A DNA stretch of 64,000 nucleotides from Theropithecus gelada (Eukaryota; Chordata; Mammalia; Primates; Cercopithecidae). The translations under genes and the position numbers were made by a program. Shown here piece after piece: positions 45,101 through 49,656 of the stretch. Positions within the stretch are counted from its first letter, which is position 1. Each line of letters begins with the position of its first letter. The stretch spans positions 16,889,611-16,953,610 of the forward strand of contig NC_037668.1 in NCBI RefSeq assembly GCF_003255815.1. Reading direction: 5' to 3'. The notes under the pieces were generated by a model. It was given only the letters and a program-made list of their open reading frames with translations. It was not told the origin of the DNA and did no database searches.

Positions 45101-48100
45101 CTCTAGTAAAAAATACAAAAAAAAATAGCCGGGCGAGGTGGCGAGCGTCTGTAGTCCCAGCTACTCGGGAGGCTGAGGCAGGAGAATGGTGTAAACCTGG
45201 GAGGCGGAGCTTGCAGTGAGCCGAGATCCGGCCACTGCATTCCAGGCTGGGCGACAGAGCGAGACTCTGTCCAAAAAAACAAGGAGCAATCCTGTCTCCC
45301 TCCTCCAAATCCCTGCCAACAGCTTGATGGTGTTGAGTATAATAATCCCAGCTCCAACTGGGCATGGTGGCTCACACCTGTAATCCTAGCACATTGGGAG
45401 GCAGGGACAGGAGGATTGCTTGAGTTTAAGAGTTCGAGGCCGGGCTCACACCTGTAATCACAGCACTTTGGGAGGCCGAGGTGGGTGGATCACAAGGTCA
45501 GGAGATCAAGACCATCCTGGCTAACATAGTGAAACCCTGTCTCTACTAAAAATCCAAAAAACAAAACAAAAAAAATTAGCCAGGTGTGGTGGCTGGCGCC
45601 TGTAGTCCCAGCTACTCAGGAGGCTGAGGCAGGATAATGGCGTGAACCCGGTAGGTGGAGGTTGCAGTGAGCCTAGATCACGCCACTGCACTCCAGCCTG
45701 GGTGACACAGCGAGACTCCGTCTCAAAAAAAAGAAAAAAAAAAAGTTCGAGATCAGCCTGGCCAACATGGTGAAGCTCTGTCGCTACCAAAAAAAATTTT
45801 CTTAATTAGCCAGGTGTGGTGGCATGTGCCTGTAGTCCCAGCTACATGGGAGACTGAGGTAGGAGGATTGCTTGAGCCCAGGAGGTCAACCCGGCAGTGA
45901 GCCATGTTTGCATTACTGCACTCCAGCCTGGGCTACAGAGTGAAACCCTGTCTCCAAAAAAAAAAAAAAAAGAAAGGTGGGGTGGGGAAGAGACTAGCTT
46001 CTACTTGAATCTTTCCAGTAATGAAGAGTTTATTACACATGAGACTGCCCACTTTCTGACAGCTTTAATACTGAGAAAGTCTTTCCTGTGTTAATACAAA
46101 AATGGCTTCCTGGAACCATCTACCTGTTGCTTCTAGATTTACCCTCCAGAGTTTTCCAGAATGACTTATCCCTTCTAACCTTTCCGAGCCTCAGTTTCCT
46201 CACTTGGAGTAGGTGATCCCTGATGATGCTTCCAATGTGATGTTCTTTTTTTTTGTGGGACAGAGTCTTGTTCTGTGGCCAGGCTGGAGTGCAGTGGCAC
46301 CATCTTGGCTCACTGCAACCTCTGCCTCCTGAGTTCAAGCAATTCTCGTGCCTCAGCCTCCTGAGTAGCTGGGATTACAGGCACACGCCACCACACTTGG
46401 CTGCTTTTAGTATTTTTAGTAGAGATGGGGTTTCACCATGTTGGCCAGGCTGATCTTGAACTCCTGACCTCAGTGCTTCCAATGTGATGTTCTAAGGTAC
46501 CCACCACCTACTTTTCAGGGCAGCCTCCTGGGGAATCAGGCAAAGGGAATCATATTAATGGGAAGCTCCCAAGCTCAAGGCTCTTCCTGTGACTGGGTAA
46601 AGAAGTCATCTTGTTCCCTTGCTTCAGCCTTCTGGTCTTTATCCCCAGGGCTGCTGCCCTGGAGAAGGAAGTGGCTGGGTTGCGGGAGAAGATCCACCAC
46701 TTGGATGACATGCTCAAGAGCCAGCAGCGGAAAGTCCGGCAAATGATAGAGCAGGTAAGCTGGGTTGGTTTATAACCTGCCCTCGGGGGGTCACCCCAAG
46801 TCTATGCTCTTAATTGTTTCCTAGGGAGCTTGACTTATATTCATACATTTCCCATGTCAAACATTTATAGCTACCAATTACCAGAGTTCGGGTTATTAGG
46901 ATTTGCTTTTCTCCTATCTTTCCCCTGCTGTTTTGTTTGTTTGCCATTTGGCCCCTGCTTTCCAATAGGAAAGGAAGGAAAAGGTTAATTTCTCATATAC
47001 TCTGTGAAGAGTGTGGGTAAATGAGTAGTGGAGTCATAATAAACTCTGTTATCTGTGCAGATTATCAGTCTTTGAGCCTCATGGCTGCTTTCCTGCCTTA
47101 CCCCACCTGAGCTTGAGGGTAGCATACTAAGGATTTGTCGATTTGCAGAATTGTTTTGGGAGCCTAACGCCCCGTAACTGGGAGGTTGGGAGGTCATATG
47201 TGCTTCATGTCAGCTCATTAGTGTCTGTTTTATTTACTGCTGTTTTCCATTATCTAGAACAGAGTCTGTCATGTAGTAAGTACTCAATAAATATGTCTCA
47301 AATGAAAAAATAATTTGTATTTTCCAAAACCAAATGGAATGGGTTTTGAGTCATTCATTATTTTGGATTCTCAGGGTGGTATTCCCCTCACACACTCCTC
47401 ACTCCCGCCCCTGGGATAATCAAGAGTTTAATATTGACTGAAAGGAAGCCTTTGTAGAAAAGCTAATGAAGTCATATGGACTTGCAGGGCTCTGCTGGCT
47501 TCCCCAGCAGCTGGGGTGAAAAGTCTGGTGCGTGTGTAATGAGTCATTGCAAAATGAGCTCCAGTGTCTCCCACACCTTTGCAGCTCCAGAATTCAAAAG
47601 CTGTGATCCAGTCAAAGGACGCCACCATCCAGGAGCTCAAGGAGAAAATCGCCTATCTGGAGGCAGAGGTGTGTGTGCTGGGCAGCCCAGCAGGGGAACG
47701 GGGCTCTTGAAGAGAAGGTGGTCACAAGGGAGACAGAGGTTATGGAGGGGTCTTTGTCATGTCTCGCTGCTGCTCTGAAGTGAATACCCAGGGTGGTTGG
47801 TTGACTTTCAGTTCAGTTGAGTAAACATTTTCTGAGAACCTTCAGGAAGCTGCTAACAATGATGAGATGACCCCCTCCACCCCACCTTCAATTGACATGT
47901 CATCCTGGTGCAAGCCACATGCCATGGCTGCACGCAGGCTAATTCTGACCCTCCAGGCTTTGCAAAGGAGCTGGCAGTGGTGCTGGGCTGTGAAGGAGGA
48001 GGAGGCATTCATATAGATGGAGTCTTTTCCAGGGCTAGATTATCTAACGAGTTGCCTTCCTAGTCTAATTTCCACTTTGCCACAGGGCCCTACCTATCTG

Positions 48101-48591
48101 TTGACTACCCGAAGATCACTTTGCAAACACTCTGTGAAGATCCCTTGTAGTGAGGGAGATAAATGGGAGAAAGGGTTATCTTTAGGGAGTTTGCAGTCTA
48201 TAGTCAGAGATAAAATATATATTTTTAAAAAGACCAAAGAATGCTTTATAGAATAGCATATCAACAAAGGCAAGTGAGTATCTCAACTGAGGACAAAAAA
48301 TTATATATAGGGGCCAGGTGCAGTGGCTCATGCCTGTAATGCCAGCACTTAGGGAGGTTGAGGCGGGAGGATTGCTCGAGGCCAGGAGTTCAAGACCTAG
48401 GCCAACATAGTGAGACTTTGTCTCTGAAAAACAAATTTTTTTTAATTAGCCAGATGTGGTGGCATGCATCTGTAGCCCAGTTACTTGGGAGATTTAAGGG
48501 AGAGGATCACTTGAACCCAGGATGTCAAGGCTGCAGTGAGCTATAATCACGCCACTGCACTCCAGCCTGGGCAACAGCGTGGGACTCTATC

Positions 48592-48629
<38 letters not shown>

Positions 48630-49656
48630 TATGTAGAGGATATATAGGAAACCATCAGTCTGTCAGTGTTGTACAGAGTTACAGAGGAGCAGGTATTGGA
48701 GGACAAGCGCAATCTATGGTCATGAAGACGAGGCAAGACGGTATCCAGGTGGTGGCGCACATGGTGGGGGTAGAGGCAACAGCAGCACAAACACAGGCGG
48801 AGAGACCAGAATGCACTAGGTGAATGTGACACCTGGGAAACCAGAAAAAAGGCCAACTCTAACCCCTAAGATTGTGTTACAGAATTTAGAGATGCACGAC
48901 CGGATGGAACACCTGATAGAAAAACAAATCAGTCATGGCAACTTCAGCACCCAGGCCCGGGCCAAGACAGACAACCCGGGCAGGTGAGTGAGCGCGTGTA
49001 GATAGAATGGGGCCAGGGAGGAGGGGGGAAGGAGGGACAGAGCTATGTGGAACATTTAGTGCTCGGGCAAGAACAAGGCCCCTTTAGATCCAACTTTCCT
49101 CCCTCAGTCTCTAATCTGACCCATTGTTTGCCAGAACCATTTTCTAACCCAATTAGGGTAGAACCTGTTACCACAAGCCCAAGGAGGTCCGTGAATGGCT
49201 TCTAGAGGTGTATGAACCACCTGAAATGGTATACAAAATTTATTTATAATGTTTGCATATTTCTAGGGAGAGGGTATTTTGCCTCTAATAGATTCAGAAA
49301 AGGACCCGTGATCTTGACAAAATCGAGAATCACAGCTATATCCACTTCTCAGTTGTTTAACTGCCCCTCTCTTTTCTTCACCCTTGCTACAAGACACATG
49401 TATCATGCCCCAGATCTTCTCTTAGATGTCACTGAATAATTACCATTTTAAAGCACTTGGAACCCAAGTGATCAGCCGGCACTGCAGTGTAAGATTCCAG
49501 AGGCAAATGTGAAGATTTCACAGGCTCTGTGAAGGGTGGGCCACAACACAGCTGTTCCCAGCACAGCTCAGTGTTTCCAACCTTCTTTTCAGTATTAGGA
49601 TATCCAAGCCCCCCAGCCCGAAGCCCATGCCTGTCATACGAGTGGTGGAAACCTGA
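6086..49656 (+). CDS. TUFT1: Tuftelin 1, complete gene of 13 coding exons
   Basis: Thirteen GT-AG exons (6086-6145, 28813-28887, 29309-29410, 30925-31011, 31554-31643, 33180-33245, 36170-36283, 41265-41393, 41906-42000, 46649-46754, 47585-47668, 48883-48983, 49593-49656) join into one frame of 390 residues plus stop, which is the length I know for human tuftelin. Tuftelin is an acidic coiled-coil protein first found in enamel matrix. It is widely expressed, binds TFIP11, and is linked to desmosome-keratin organisation and mTORC1 signalling. The N-terminus is MNGTRNWCTLVDVHPEDQAA. Heptad-rich coiled coil runs from roughly residue 95 to 355 (for example LQREEDRVEQKEAEVGELQ), then a Ser/Pro-rich tail ends PMPVIRVVET. 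Cys residues fall at 8, 112, 164 and 267. The ATG has A at -3. The frame is fully intact, so the gene looks functional. Confidence 0.97.
6146..7540 (+). other. TUFT1: TUFT1 intron 1, proximal unique sequence
   Basis: The first 300 bp are CpG rich; the remainder is ordinary unique intronic sequence. No second promoter or exon is recognised. Confidence 0.6.
7541..7705 (-). mobile_element. Old Alu monomer (FLAM/AluJ-like), antisense
   Basis: A diverged single-monomer Alu on the minus strand with 'gcctcagcctcctgagtaggtggga'-type motifs at about 7657-7683. Confidence 0.7.
7888..7945 (+). repeat. TTTC-rich microsatellite
   Basis: The pyrimidine repeat adjoins, and is probably derived from, the tail of the next antisense Alu. 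Confidence 0.8.
7946..8243 (-). mobile_element. Alu, antisense
   Basis: Poly-T is followed by a full dimeric antisense Alu, moderately diverged (old). Confidence 0.9.
8244..9314 (+). other. TUFT1 intron 1, mixed unique and old-repeat sequence
   Basis: Contains a TG/TA microsatellite at 9026-9062 and an L2/MIR-like end at about 8630-8690. The stretch 8880-9140 looks like an old DNA-transposon remnant I cannot name. No coding signal is seen. Confidence 0.45.
9329..9630 (+). mobile_element. AluY (Old World monkey AluYRa-type), sense
   Basis: Nearly intact young AluY with 'gatccggccac' and a pure A tail. Target duplication AGCCCTAACC occurs on both sides (9319-9328, 9631-9640). Confidence 0.95.
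9998..10299 (-). mobile_element. AluJ-like, antisense
   Basis: Diverged antisense Alu with flanking duplications close to 'taagtcactttt' and 'taaatcacctttt'. Confidence 0.9.
10314..10612 (-). mobile_element. AluS-like, antisense
   Basis: Full antisense Alu inserted at the edge of the previous one. The duplication 'taaatcac(c/t)tttt' is seen on both sides. Confidence 0.92.
10971..11270 (+). mobile_element. AluS-like, sense
   Basis: Full Alu with an AAAC-rich tail. The direct repeat 'agagcatggct' is seen on both sides. Confidence 0.94.
11285..11515 (+). repeat. MIR element
   Basis: Contains 'ttttctcacttgtaaaactggg', 'aggattaaattagataat' and 'agtgcctggcatgtggtaag', typical MIR blocks. It ends about 230 bp before mir-554. 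Confidence 0.8.
11745..11840 (+). ncRNA. MIR554: microRNA precursor mir-554 (TUFT1 intron 1)
   Basis: This 96-bp stretch matches what I remember of human mir-554, which lies in TUFT1 intron 1 about 5.5 kb past the start; here it lies about 5.7 kb past it. The expected mature 5p sequence is at 11760-11780 (21 nt, gctagtcctgactcagccag plus t). The arms pair visibly: CCTGAC with GTCAGG and GCCAGT with ACTGGC, around a loop of about 11 nt. It has the same orientation as the host gene, so it is probably processed from the TUFT1 pre-mRNA. The sequence is outside any repeat I recognise. Confidence 0.88.
12200..12830 (-). mobile_element. L1 (old L1M type) 3' end, antisense
   Basis: The minus strand reads a decayed end of L1 ORF2 (MEYYSAIKRNEVLIHITTWM at 12526-12585) followed by an L1 3' UTR. 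It is truncated and not active. Confidence 0.85.
12831..14127 (+). other. TUFT1 intron 1, unique sequence
   Basis: There is no recognised repeat or exon in this 1.3-kb stretch. Small ORFs look random. Conserved regulatory content would need a species comparison. Confidence 0.5.
14128..14411 (-). mobile_element. AluY/S, antisense
   Basis: Full antisense Alu with short internal deletions. Confidence 0.93.
14412..15344 (+). other. TUFT1 intron 1, unique sequence with GATA-like cluster
   Basis: The region is repeat-free. Three TTATCT motifs, plus a fourth overlapping one, lie within 14727-14775, and TGAGTCAC lies at 14829-14836 (AP-1/NFE2-like). ORFs on both strands at 14848-15345 have no recognisable domain. 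Confidence 0.45.
15345..15490 (+). repeat. MIR element
   Basis: Contains 'attttacagacagaaaactgagacc' at about 15436-15460 with MIR flanks. Confidence 0.8.
15531..15816 (-). mobile_element. AluJ-like, antisense
   Basis: Flanked by the perfect 15-bp direct repeat CAAGTTTAGTACTTT (15516-15530 and 15817-15831). Confidence 0.94.
15875..16127 (-). mobile_element. Alu fragment with a foreign 25-bp patch, antisense
   Basis: Antisense Alu lacking its poly-T side. A short non-Alu segment at 15886-15910 interrupts the 'ctcactgcaacctccgcctccc' block. A near copy of this patch occurs 1.17 kb upstream. Confidence 0.8.
16134..16433 (-). mobile_element. Alu, antisense
   Basis: Poly-T is followed by a complete antisense Alu. 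It abuts the previous fragment and splits old L1 sequence. Confidence 0.92.
16440..16925 (-). mobile_element. Old L1 fragment, antisense, interrupted by an Alu piece
   Basis: Text such as 'tttcacagctgaatagtggttcattgt' is typical of antisense L1 3' regions. A 5'-truncated sense Alu lies at 16566-16721. Confidence 0.7.
16566..16721 (+). mobile_element. 5'-truncated Alu, sense
   Basis: Begins at 'aattagccaggcatggtgg', so only the right part is present, and ends in a short A-rich tail. Confidence 0.8.
16926..17640 (+). other. TUFT1 intron 1, old repeat-like and unique sequence
   Basis: The segment 17110-17420 reads like an ancient mammalian interspersed repeat ('gaacctattctagaccaggc' and 'tcttcaaggagcttgattt'). 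I cannot name the family with confidence. Confidence 0.4.
17641..18135 (-). mobile_element. L1M-type fragment, antisense
   Basis: Typical antisense L1 3' region ('tttacagtcaag', 'ggaatcatatagtgtacttttg', 'ttcattgttgtacaaagttccattgtatg'). It continues at 19440 after later insertions. Confidence 0.8.
18216..18512 (+). mobile_element. AluS, sense
   Basis: Complete Alu flanked by 'ggaaaaaagg' on both sides. Confidence 0.93.
18890..19180 (-). mobile_element. AluS, antisense
   Basis: Complete antisense Alu starting in a T-rich tail. Confidence 0.92.
19440..20188 (-). mobile_element. L1M-type fragments, antisense
   Basis: Further decayed antisense L1 text, including 'gttagtcattctgataggt' and 'atacccttcatccagttttcc'. 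No intact frame remains. Confidence 0.75.
20190..20212 (+). repeat. (TTA)n microsatellite
   Basis: Tail-derived TTA repeat at the T-rich side of the next antisense Alu. Confidence 0.85.
20213..20503 (-). mobile_element. AluY, antisense, left of gap
   Basis: Young antisense AluY running up to the first N. Its last 211 bp (20293-20503) recur after the gap with two mismatches. Confidence 0.95.
20504..20903. other. Assembly gap of 400 N
   Basis: Exactly 400 N separate two almost identical 211-bp antisense AluY ends. ORFs drawn through the N run are meaningless. Confidence 0.99.
20904..21114 (-). mobile_element. AluY 3'-part copy, antisense, right of gap (probable duplicate)
   Basis: A 211-bp piece ending at the same base as the copy left of the gap. 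Only two differences are seen (G/C in 'ggtgtcg' versus 'ggtctcg', and A/G in 'ctcatga' versus 'ctcgtga'). Probably the same element assembled twice. Confidence 0.9.
21128..21402 (-). mobile_element. AluS, antisense
   Basis: Antisense Alu preceded by a TAT repeat. A short piece is missing near its end ('gttgggactgtgaacc'). Confidence 0.92.
21409..21703 (-). mobile_element. AluS, antisense
   Basis: Complete antisense Alu; its poly-T follows a C run. Confidence 0.92.
21747..22048 (+). mobile_element. AluS, sense
   Basis: Complete sense Alu with an A tail, inserted in old L1 sequence. Confidence 0.92.
22207..22505 (+). mobile_element. AluS/Y, sense
   Basis: Complete sense Alu with an A tail. 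Confidence 0.92.
22515..23015 (-). mobile_element. L1M-type fragment, antisense
   Basis: Antisense L1 text such as 'ttacacaagtgaaattatacagc' and 'tctactgaaggcatctgggtcg'. Confidence 0.75.
23018..23165 (+). repeat. Long polypyrimidine tract (CCTTT/CCCTT)n ending in C run
   Basis: About 148 bp of almost pure C/T, ending in a run of about 14 C. It adjoins the T-rich side of an antisense AluJ and probably grew from its tail. Confidence 0.9.
23182..23770 (-). mobile_element. AluJ, antisense, split by a younger Alu
   Basis: An old Alu covers 23182-23438 and resumes at 23748. The interrupting sense Alu is listed separately. Confidence 0.85.
23439..23731 (+). mobile_element. AluS, sense, nested in AluJ
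   Basis: Flanked by the perfect 16-bp duplication AAAATGCTGAGATTAC (23423-23438 and 23732-23747), which is host AluJ sequence. Confidence 0.95.
23771..24138 (-). mobile_element. Old L1/HAL1-like fragment, antisense (left part)
   Basis: AT-rich, LINE-like antisense text; interrupted by the RPS10 pseudogene and continued after it. Confidence 0.6.
24156..24763 (+). pseudogene. RPS10P: Processed pseudogene of ribosomal protein S10
   Basis: An intronless copy of RPS10 mRNA: a short 5' UTR, an ATG at 24193 with MLMPKKNWIPIYELLFKEGV, later RGYVKEQFTWRHFYWYL, the C-terminal block ending GRGQPPQ, then AATAAA and an A-rich tail. RPS10 is a 40S ribosomal protein of about 165 residues. Two single-base losses, near 24450 and near 24495, break the frame after about 90 codons and move it again, so no full protein can be made. 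The copy is flanked by a 17-bp direct repeat, 24139-24155 and 24764-24780, with one mismatch, as expected for LINE-1-mediated retroposition. It sits inside an older L1 fragment in TUFT1 intron 1. Confidence 0.95.
24781..25350 (-). mobile_element. Old L1/HAL1-like fragment, antisense (right part)
   Basis: Contains 'aatgtcttgatttccccttc', 'gatgagaaatctgccatta' and 'gtttgcttggcttcttgaatc', which I know from antisense L1M/HAL1 3' regions. Confidence 0.75.
25533..25840 (-). mobile_element. AluS, antisense
   Basis: Poly-T is followed by a complete antisense Alu. Confidence 0.92.
26040..26400. repeat. Ancient interspersed repeat, family not named
   Basis: Phrases such as 'gagagccttgcatgccactc' resemble a common old mammalian repeat. 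Chance ORFs on the minus strand here have no domain. Confidence 0.4.
26585..26875 (-). mobile_element. AluS, antisense
   Basis: Complete antisense Alu. Confidence 0.92.
26918..27220 (+). mobile_element. AluS, sense
   Basis: Complete Alu with an AAAC-type tail. The direct repeat 'accctcag(c/t)t' is seen on both sides. Confidence 0.93.
27729..28050 (-). mobile_element. AluY, antisense
   Basis: TTTG-type tail followed by a complete antisense AluY. Confidence 0.93.
28076..28203 (+). mobile_element. Alu fragment, sense, ending in a CA repeat
   Basis: Partial old Alu from 'gcccgggcaacatggc' to 'cgaagctgcagt'. Confidence 0.75.
28204..28232 (+). repeat. (CA)n microsatellite
   Basis: A run of CA units at the end of the Alu fragment. 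Confidence 0.85.
28233..28812 (+). other. Distal TUFT1 intron 1, unique sequence
   Basis: No named repeat, except possibly a MIR remnant at about 28655-28812. It runs up to the exon 2 acceptor. Confidence 0.5.
28813..28887 (+). CDS. TUFT1: TUFT1 exon 2 (in-frame, probably alternative)
   Basis: The exon is 75 bp (25 codons, GSVDILRLTLQGELTGDELE and on), phase 0 at both ends. Its acceptor (ttgtcattattag) has an interrupted pyrimidine tract and its donor (gtactg) is weak. I recall a human isoform lacking residues 21-45, which is exactly this exon. Confidence 0.94.
29309..29410 (+). CDS. TUFT1: TUFT1 exon 3
   Basis: The exon is 102 bp (34 codons, AGRKTYAMVSGHSTGHSLAS and on), phase 0 at both ends. 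The acceptor is ttcggccag after a long TC tract, and the donor is gtaagc. Confidence 0.95.
29766..29909 (-). mobile_element. Alu monomer (FRAM-like), antisense
   Basis: Single diverged Alu monomer with a TTTA tail. Confidence 0.75.
29917..30218 (-). mobile_element. AluY (monkey type), antisense
   Basis: Young AluY with 'gtggccggatctc'. TGGAACTT is duplicated at 29912-29919 and 30219-30226. Confidence 0.94.
30335..30668. mobile_element. DNA-transposon remnant (Tc1/mariner-like MITE)
   Basis: The imperfect inverted ends 'cagttatgtgctacataac' and 'gattaagtgatgcatgactg' bound the element, and both ends lie close to TA. I recognise a common mammalian non-autonomous element but not its exact name. 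Confidence 0.65.
30670..30890 (-). mobile_element. Old L1 fragment, antisense
   Basis: Contains 'tttccagaagtagaattgat' and 'tcccaccagcactatatgaag', typical of antisense L1. Confidence 0.65.
30925..31011 (+). CDS. TUFT1: TUFT1 exon 4
   Basis: The exon is 87 bp (29 codons, VYLKGRSGDKMIHEKNINQL and on), phase 0 at both ends. The acceptor is ttatttcag and the donor is gtgggc. The predicted coiled coil begins here. Confidence 0.95.
31554..31643 (+). CDS. TUFT1: TUFT1 exon 5
   Basis: The exon is 90 bp (30 codons, ARNCLQKLREDISSKLDRDL and on), phase 0 at both ends. The acceptor is cccctcccag after a strong pyrimidine tract, and the donor is gtaaca. Confidence 0.95.
31644..33179 (+). other. TUFT1 intron 5
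   Basis: Mostly unique sequence, with an L2/MIR-like end near 32200-32250 and a TC-rich tract at 32970-33095. No extra exon is recognised. Confidence 0.5.
33180..33245 (+). CDS. TUFT1: TUFT1 exon 6
   Basis: The exon is 66 bp (22 codons, VVLEKPNGFSQSPTALYSSP and on), phase 0 at both ends. The acceptor is ctttgaacag and the donor is gtgggt. The Ser/Pro-rich content suggests a flexible break in the coiled coil. Confidence 0.95.
33475..33655 (+). mobile_element. MER5A-like hAT-Charlie remnant
   Basis: The palindromic logic is visible: 'gcagtgcttgtcagcctcag' and 'aggtgatactaatgtttagc' with 'gatgcctgggtcccatccc' between them. Confidence 0.75.
33656..33765. repeat. AT-rich TATA/TACA low-complexity tract
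   Basis: Alternating TA/TACATA sequence with many short palindromes. Confidence 0.75.
33925..34214 (-). mobile_element. AluS, antisense
   Basis: Complete antisense Alu in an L1-like or unassigned AT-rich background. Flanking duplication resembles 'ccatg(g/a)ctgta'. Confidence 0.92.
34215..36169 (+). other. Distal TUFT1 intron 6
   Basis: AT-rich ancient repeat-like text at 34230-34960, a MIR-like stretch at about 35190-35360, then unique sequence up to exon 7. No extra exon is recognised. Confidence 0.45.
36170..36283 (+). CDS. TUFT1: TUFT1 exon 7
   Basis: The exon is 114 bp (38 codons, VDTCINEDVESLRKTVQDLL and on), phase 0 at both ends. The acceptor is ctggctgtag and the donor is gtgaga. 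Confidence 0.95.
36635..36725 (+). repeat. L2/MIR-like 3' end
   Basis: Contains 'gcgcaatacctggtattag' and 'aggtgcttcataaacgtgg', a common L2 end motif. Confidence 0.55.
36812..37087 (-). mobile_element. AluS/Y, antisense
   Basis: Flanked by (A/G)GAATGAGTAT at 36801-36811 and 37088-37098. Confidence 0.93.
37218..37323 (+). repeat. (TTCCC)n polypyrimidine microsatellite
   Basis: About 105 bp of pure C/T. The flanking target duplication shows it belongs to the Alu insertion and grew from its tail. Confidence 0.92.
37324..37602 (-). mobile_element. Alu, antisense
   Basis: The insertion including the pyrimidine tract is bounded by CATGGGCAGTTT at 37206-37217 and 37603-37614. Confidence 0.94.
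37603..38488 (+). other. TUFT1 intron 7, unique sequence
   Basis: No repeat or exon is recognised. Confidence 0.5.
38504..38809 (+). mobile_element. AluJ, sense, with internal deletion
   Basis: Old Alu missing the 'agcactttggg' block. The 15-bp direct repeat (one mismatch) lies at 38489-38503 and 38810-38824. Confidence 0.9.
38825..40003 (+). other. TUFT1 intron 7, unique sequence
   Basis: MIR-like text lies at about 39535-39670. No coding signal is seen. Confidence 0.5.
40004..40308 (+). mobile_element. AluS, sense, with (AAAT)n tail
   Basis: Complete Alu ending in an AAAT microsatellite. Confidence 0.93.
40320..40620 (+). mobile_element. AluY, sense
   Basis: Young AluY with private variants 'aacccaggagg' and 'gtagtgagcctag'. 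Its upstream duplication AAGACGAATTC (40309-40319) is matched only after the repeated tail, at 40764-40774. Confidence 0.94.
40643..40643. other. Single N at a duplicated AluY tail
   Basis: One ambiguous base stands exactly where a second copy of the preceding Alu 3' half begins (40644). This looks like a scaffold join. Confidence 0.95.
40644..40763 (+). repeat. Second copy of the same AluY 3' half (probable assembly duplicate)
   Basis: 40644-40743 repeats 40503-40602 exactly, private variants included, 141 bp further on and directly after the N. Confidence 0.9.
40775..41264 (+). other. End of TUFT1 intron 7
   Basis: Unique sequence leading to the exon 8 acceptor. Confidence 0.5.
41265..41393 (+). 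CDS. TUFT1: TUFT1 exon 8
   Basis: The exon is 129 bp (43 codons, VTLSRYQREAEQSNVALQRE and on), phase 0 at both ends. The acceptor is ccgtgttttag and the donor is gtaatt. This is core coiled coil. Confidence 0.95.
41906..42000 (+). CDS. TUFT1: TUFT1 exon 9
   Basis: The exon is 95 bp, starting in phase 0 and ending two bases into a Lys codon (AA, then G). It encodes EHQALLAKVREGEVALEELR and on. The acceptor is gcccacccag and the donor is gtaagg. Confidence 0.95.
42430..42737 (+). mobile_element. AluY (AluYRa-type), sense
   Basis: Near-intact young copy with 'gatccggccac'. The perfect 16-bp duplication GAAAAATGGAATGAGC lies at 42413-42428 and 42738-42753. Confidence 0.96.
42754..43950 (+). other. 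TUFT1 intron 9, unique sequence
   Basis: No recognised repeat or exon in about 1.2 kb. Confidence 0.5.
43955..44246 (-). mobile_element. AluS, antisense
   Basis: Complete antisense Alu with a TTTA-type tail. Confidence 0.92.
44258..44394 (-). mobile_element. Alu monomer, antisense
   Basis: Single old monomer next to the previous Alu. Confidence 0.8.
44991..45279 (+). mobile_element. AluY (AluYRa-type), sense
   Basis: Young copy flanked by the perfect 14-bp repeat AAGGAGCAATCCTG at 44977-44990 and 45281-45294. Confidence 0.95.
45357..45971 (+). mobile_element. AluJ, sense, split by an AluY
   Basis: The old Alu covers 45357-45438 and resumes after about 45742. Confidence 0.88.
45439..45741 (+). 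mobile_element. AluY, sense, nested
   Basis: The host site 'aa(g)agttcgag' is duplicated on both sides. The element lacks a few bases near its 5' end ('gccgggctcacacc'). Confidence 0.93.
46247..46473 (-). mobile_element. 5'-truncated Alu, antisense
   Basis: Flanked by a perfect 20-bp duplication (46227-46246 and 46474-46493). The sequence stops at 'cctgacctca', so the 5' end of the Alu is missing. It ends 175 bp before TUFT1 exon 10. Confidence 0.96.
46649..46754 (+). CDS. TUFT1: TUFT1 exon 10
   Basis: The exon is 106 bp. It completes the split Lys codon and then encodes AAALEKEVAGLREKIHHLDD and on. The acceptor is ttatccccag and the donor is gtaagc. An antisense Alu ends about 175 bp upstream. 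Confidence 0.95.
46755..47584 (+). other. TUFT1 intron 10
   Basis: Unique sequence apart from an L2/MIR-like end at about 47222-47320 ('gtagtaagtactcaataaat'). Confidence 0.5.
47585..47668 (+). CDS. TUFT1: TUFT1 exon 11
   Basis: The exon is 84 bp (28 codons, LQNSKAVIQSKDATIQELKE and on), phase 0 at both ends. The acceptor is acctttgcag and the donor is gtgtgt. Confidence 0.95.
47669..48311 (+). other. TUFT1 intron 11, proximal part
   Basis: No recognised repeat or exon. Confidence 0.5.
48312..48623 (+). mobile_element. AluJ-like, sense
   Basis: Diverged sense Alu with a long pure A tail of about 28 bp. Confidence 0.9.
48883..48983 (+). CDS. TUFT1: TUFT1 exon 12
   Basis: The exon is 101 bp, starting in phase 0 and ending two bases into a Ser codon (AG, then T). 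It encodes NLEMHDRMEHLIEKQISHGN and on. The acceptor is attgtgttacag and the donor is gtgagt. The coiled coil ends here. Confidence 0.95.
48984..49592 (+). other. TUFT1 intron 12
   Basis: Unique sequence with no recognised repeat. Confidence 0.5.
49593..49656 (+). CDS. TUFT1: TUFT1 exon 13, coding part
   Basis: This exon completes the split Ser codon and encodes the basic, proline-rich tail IRISKPPSPKPMPVIRVVET, with TGA at 49654-49656. The acceptor is ccttcttttcag. Confidence 0.95.
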
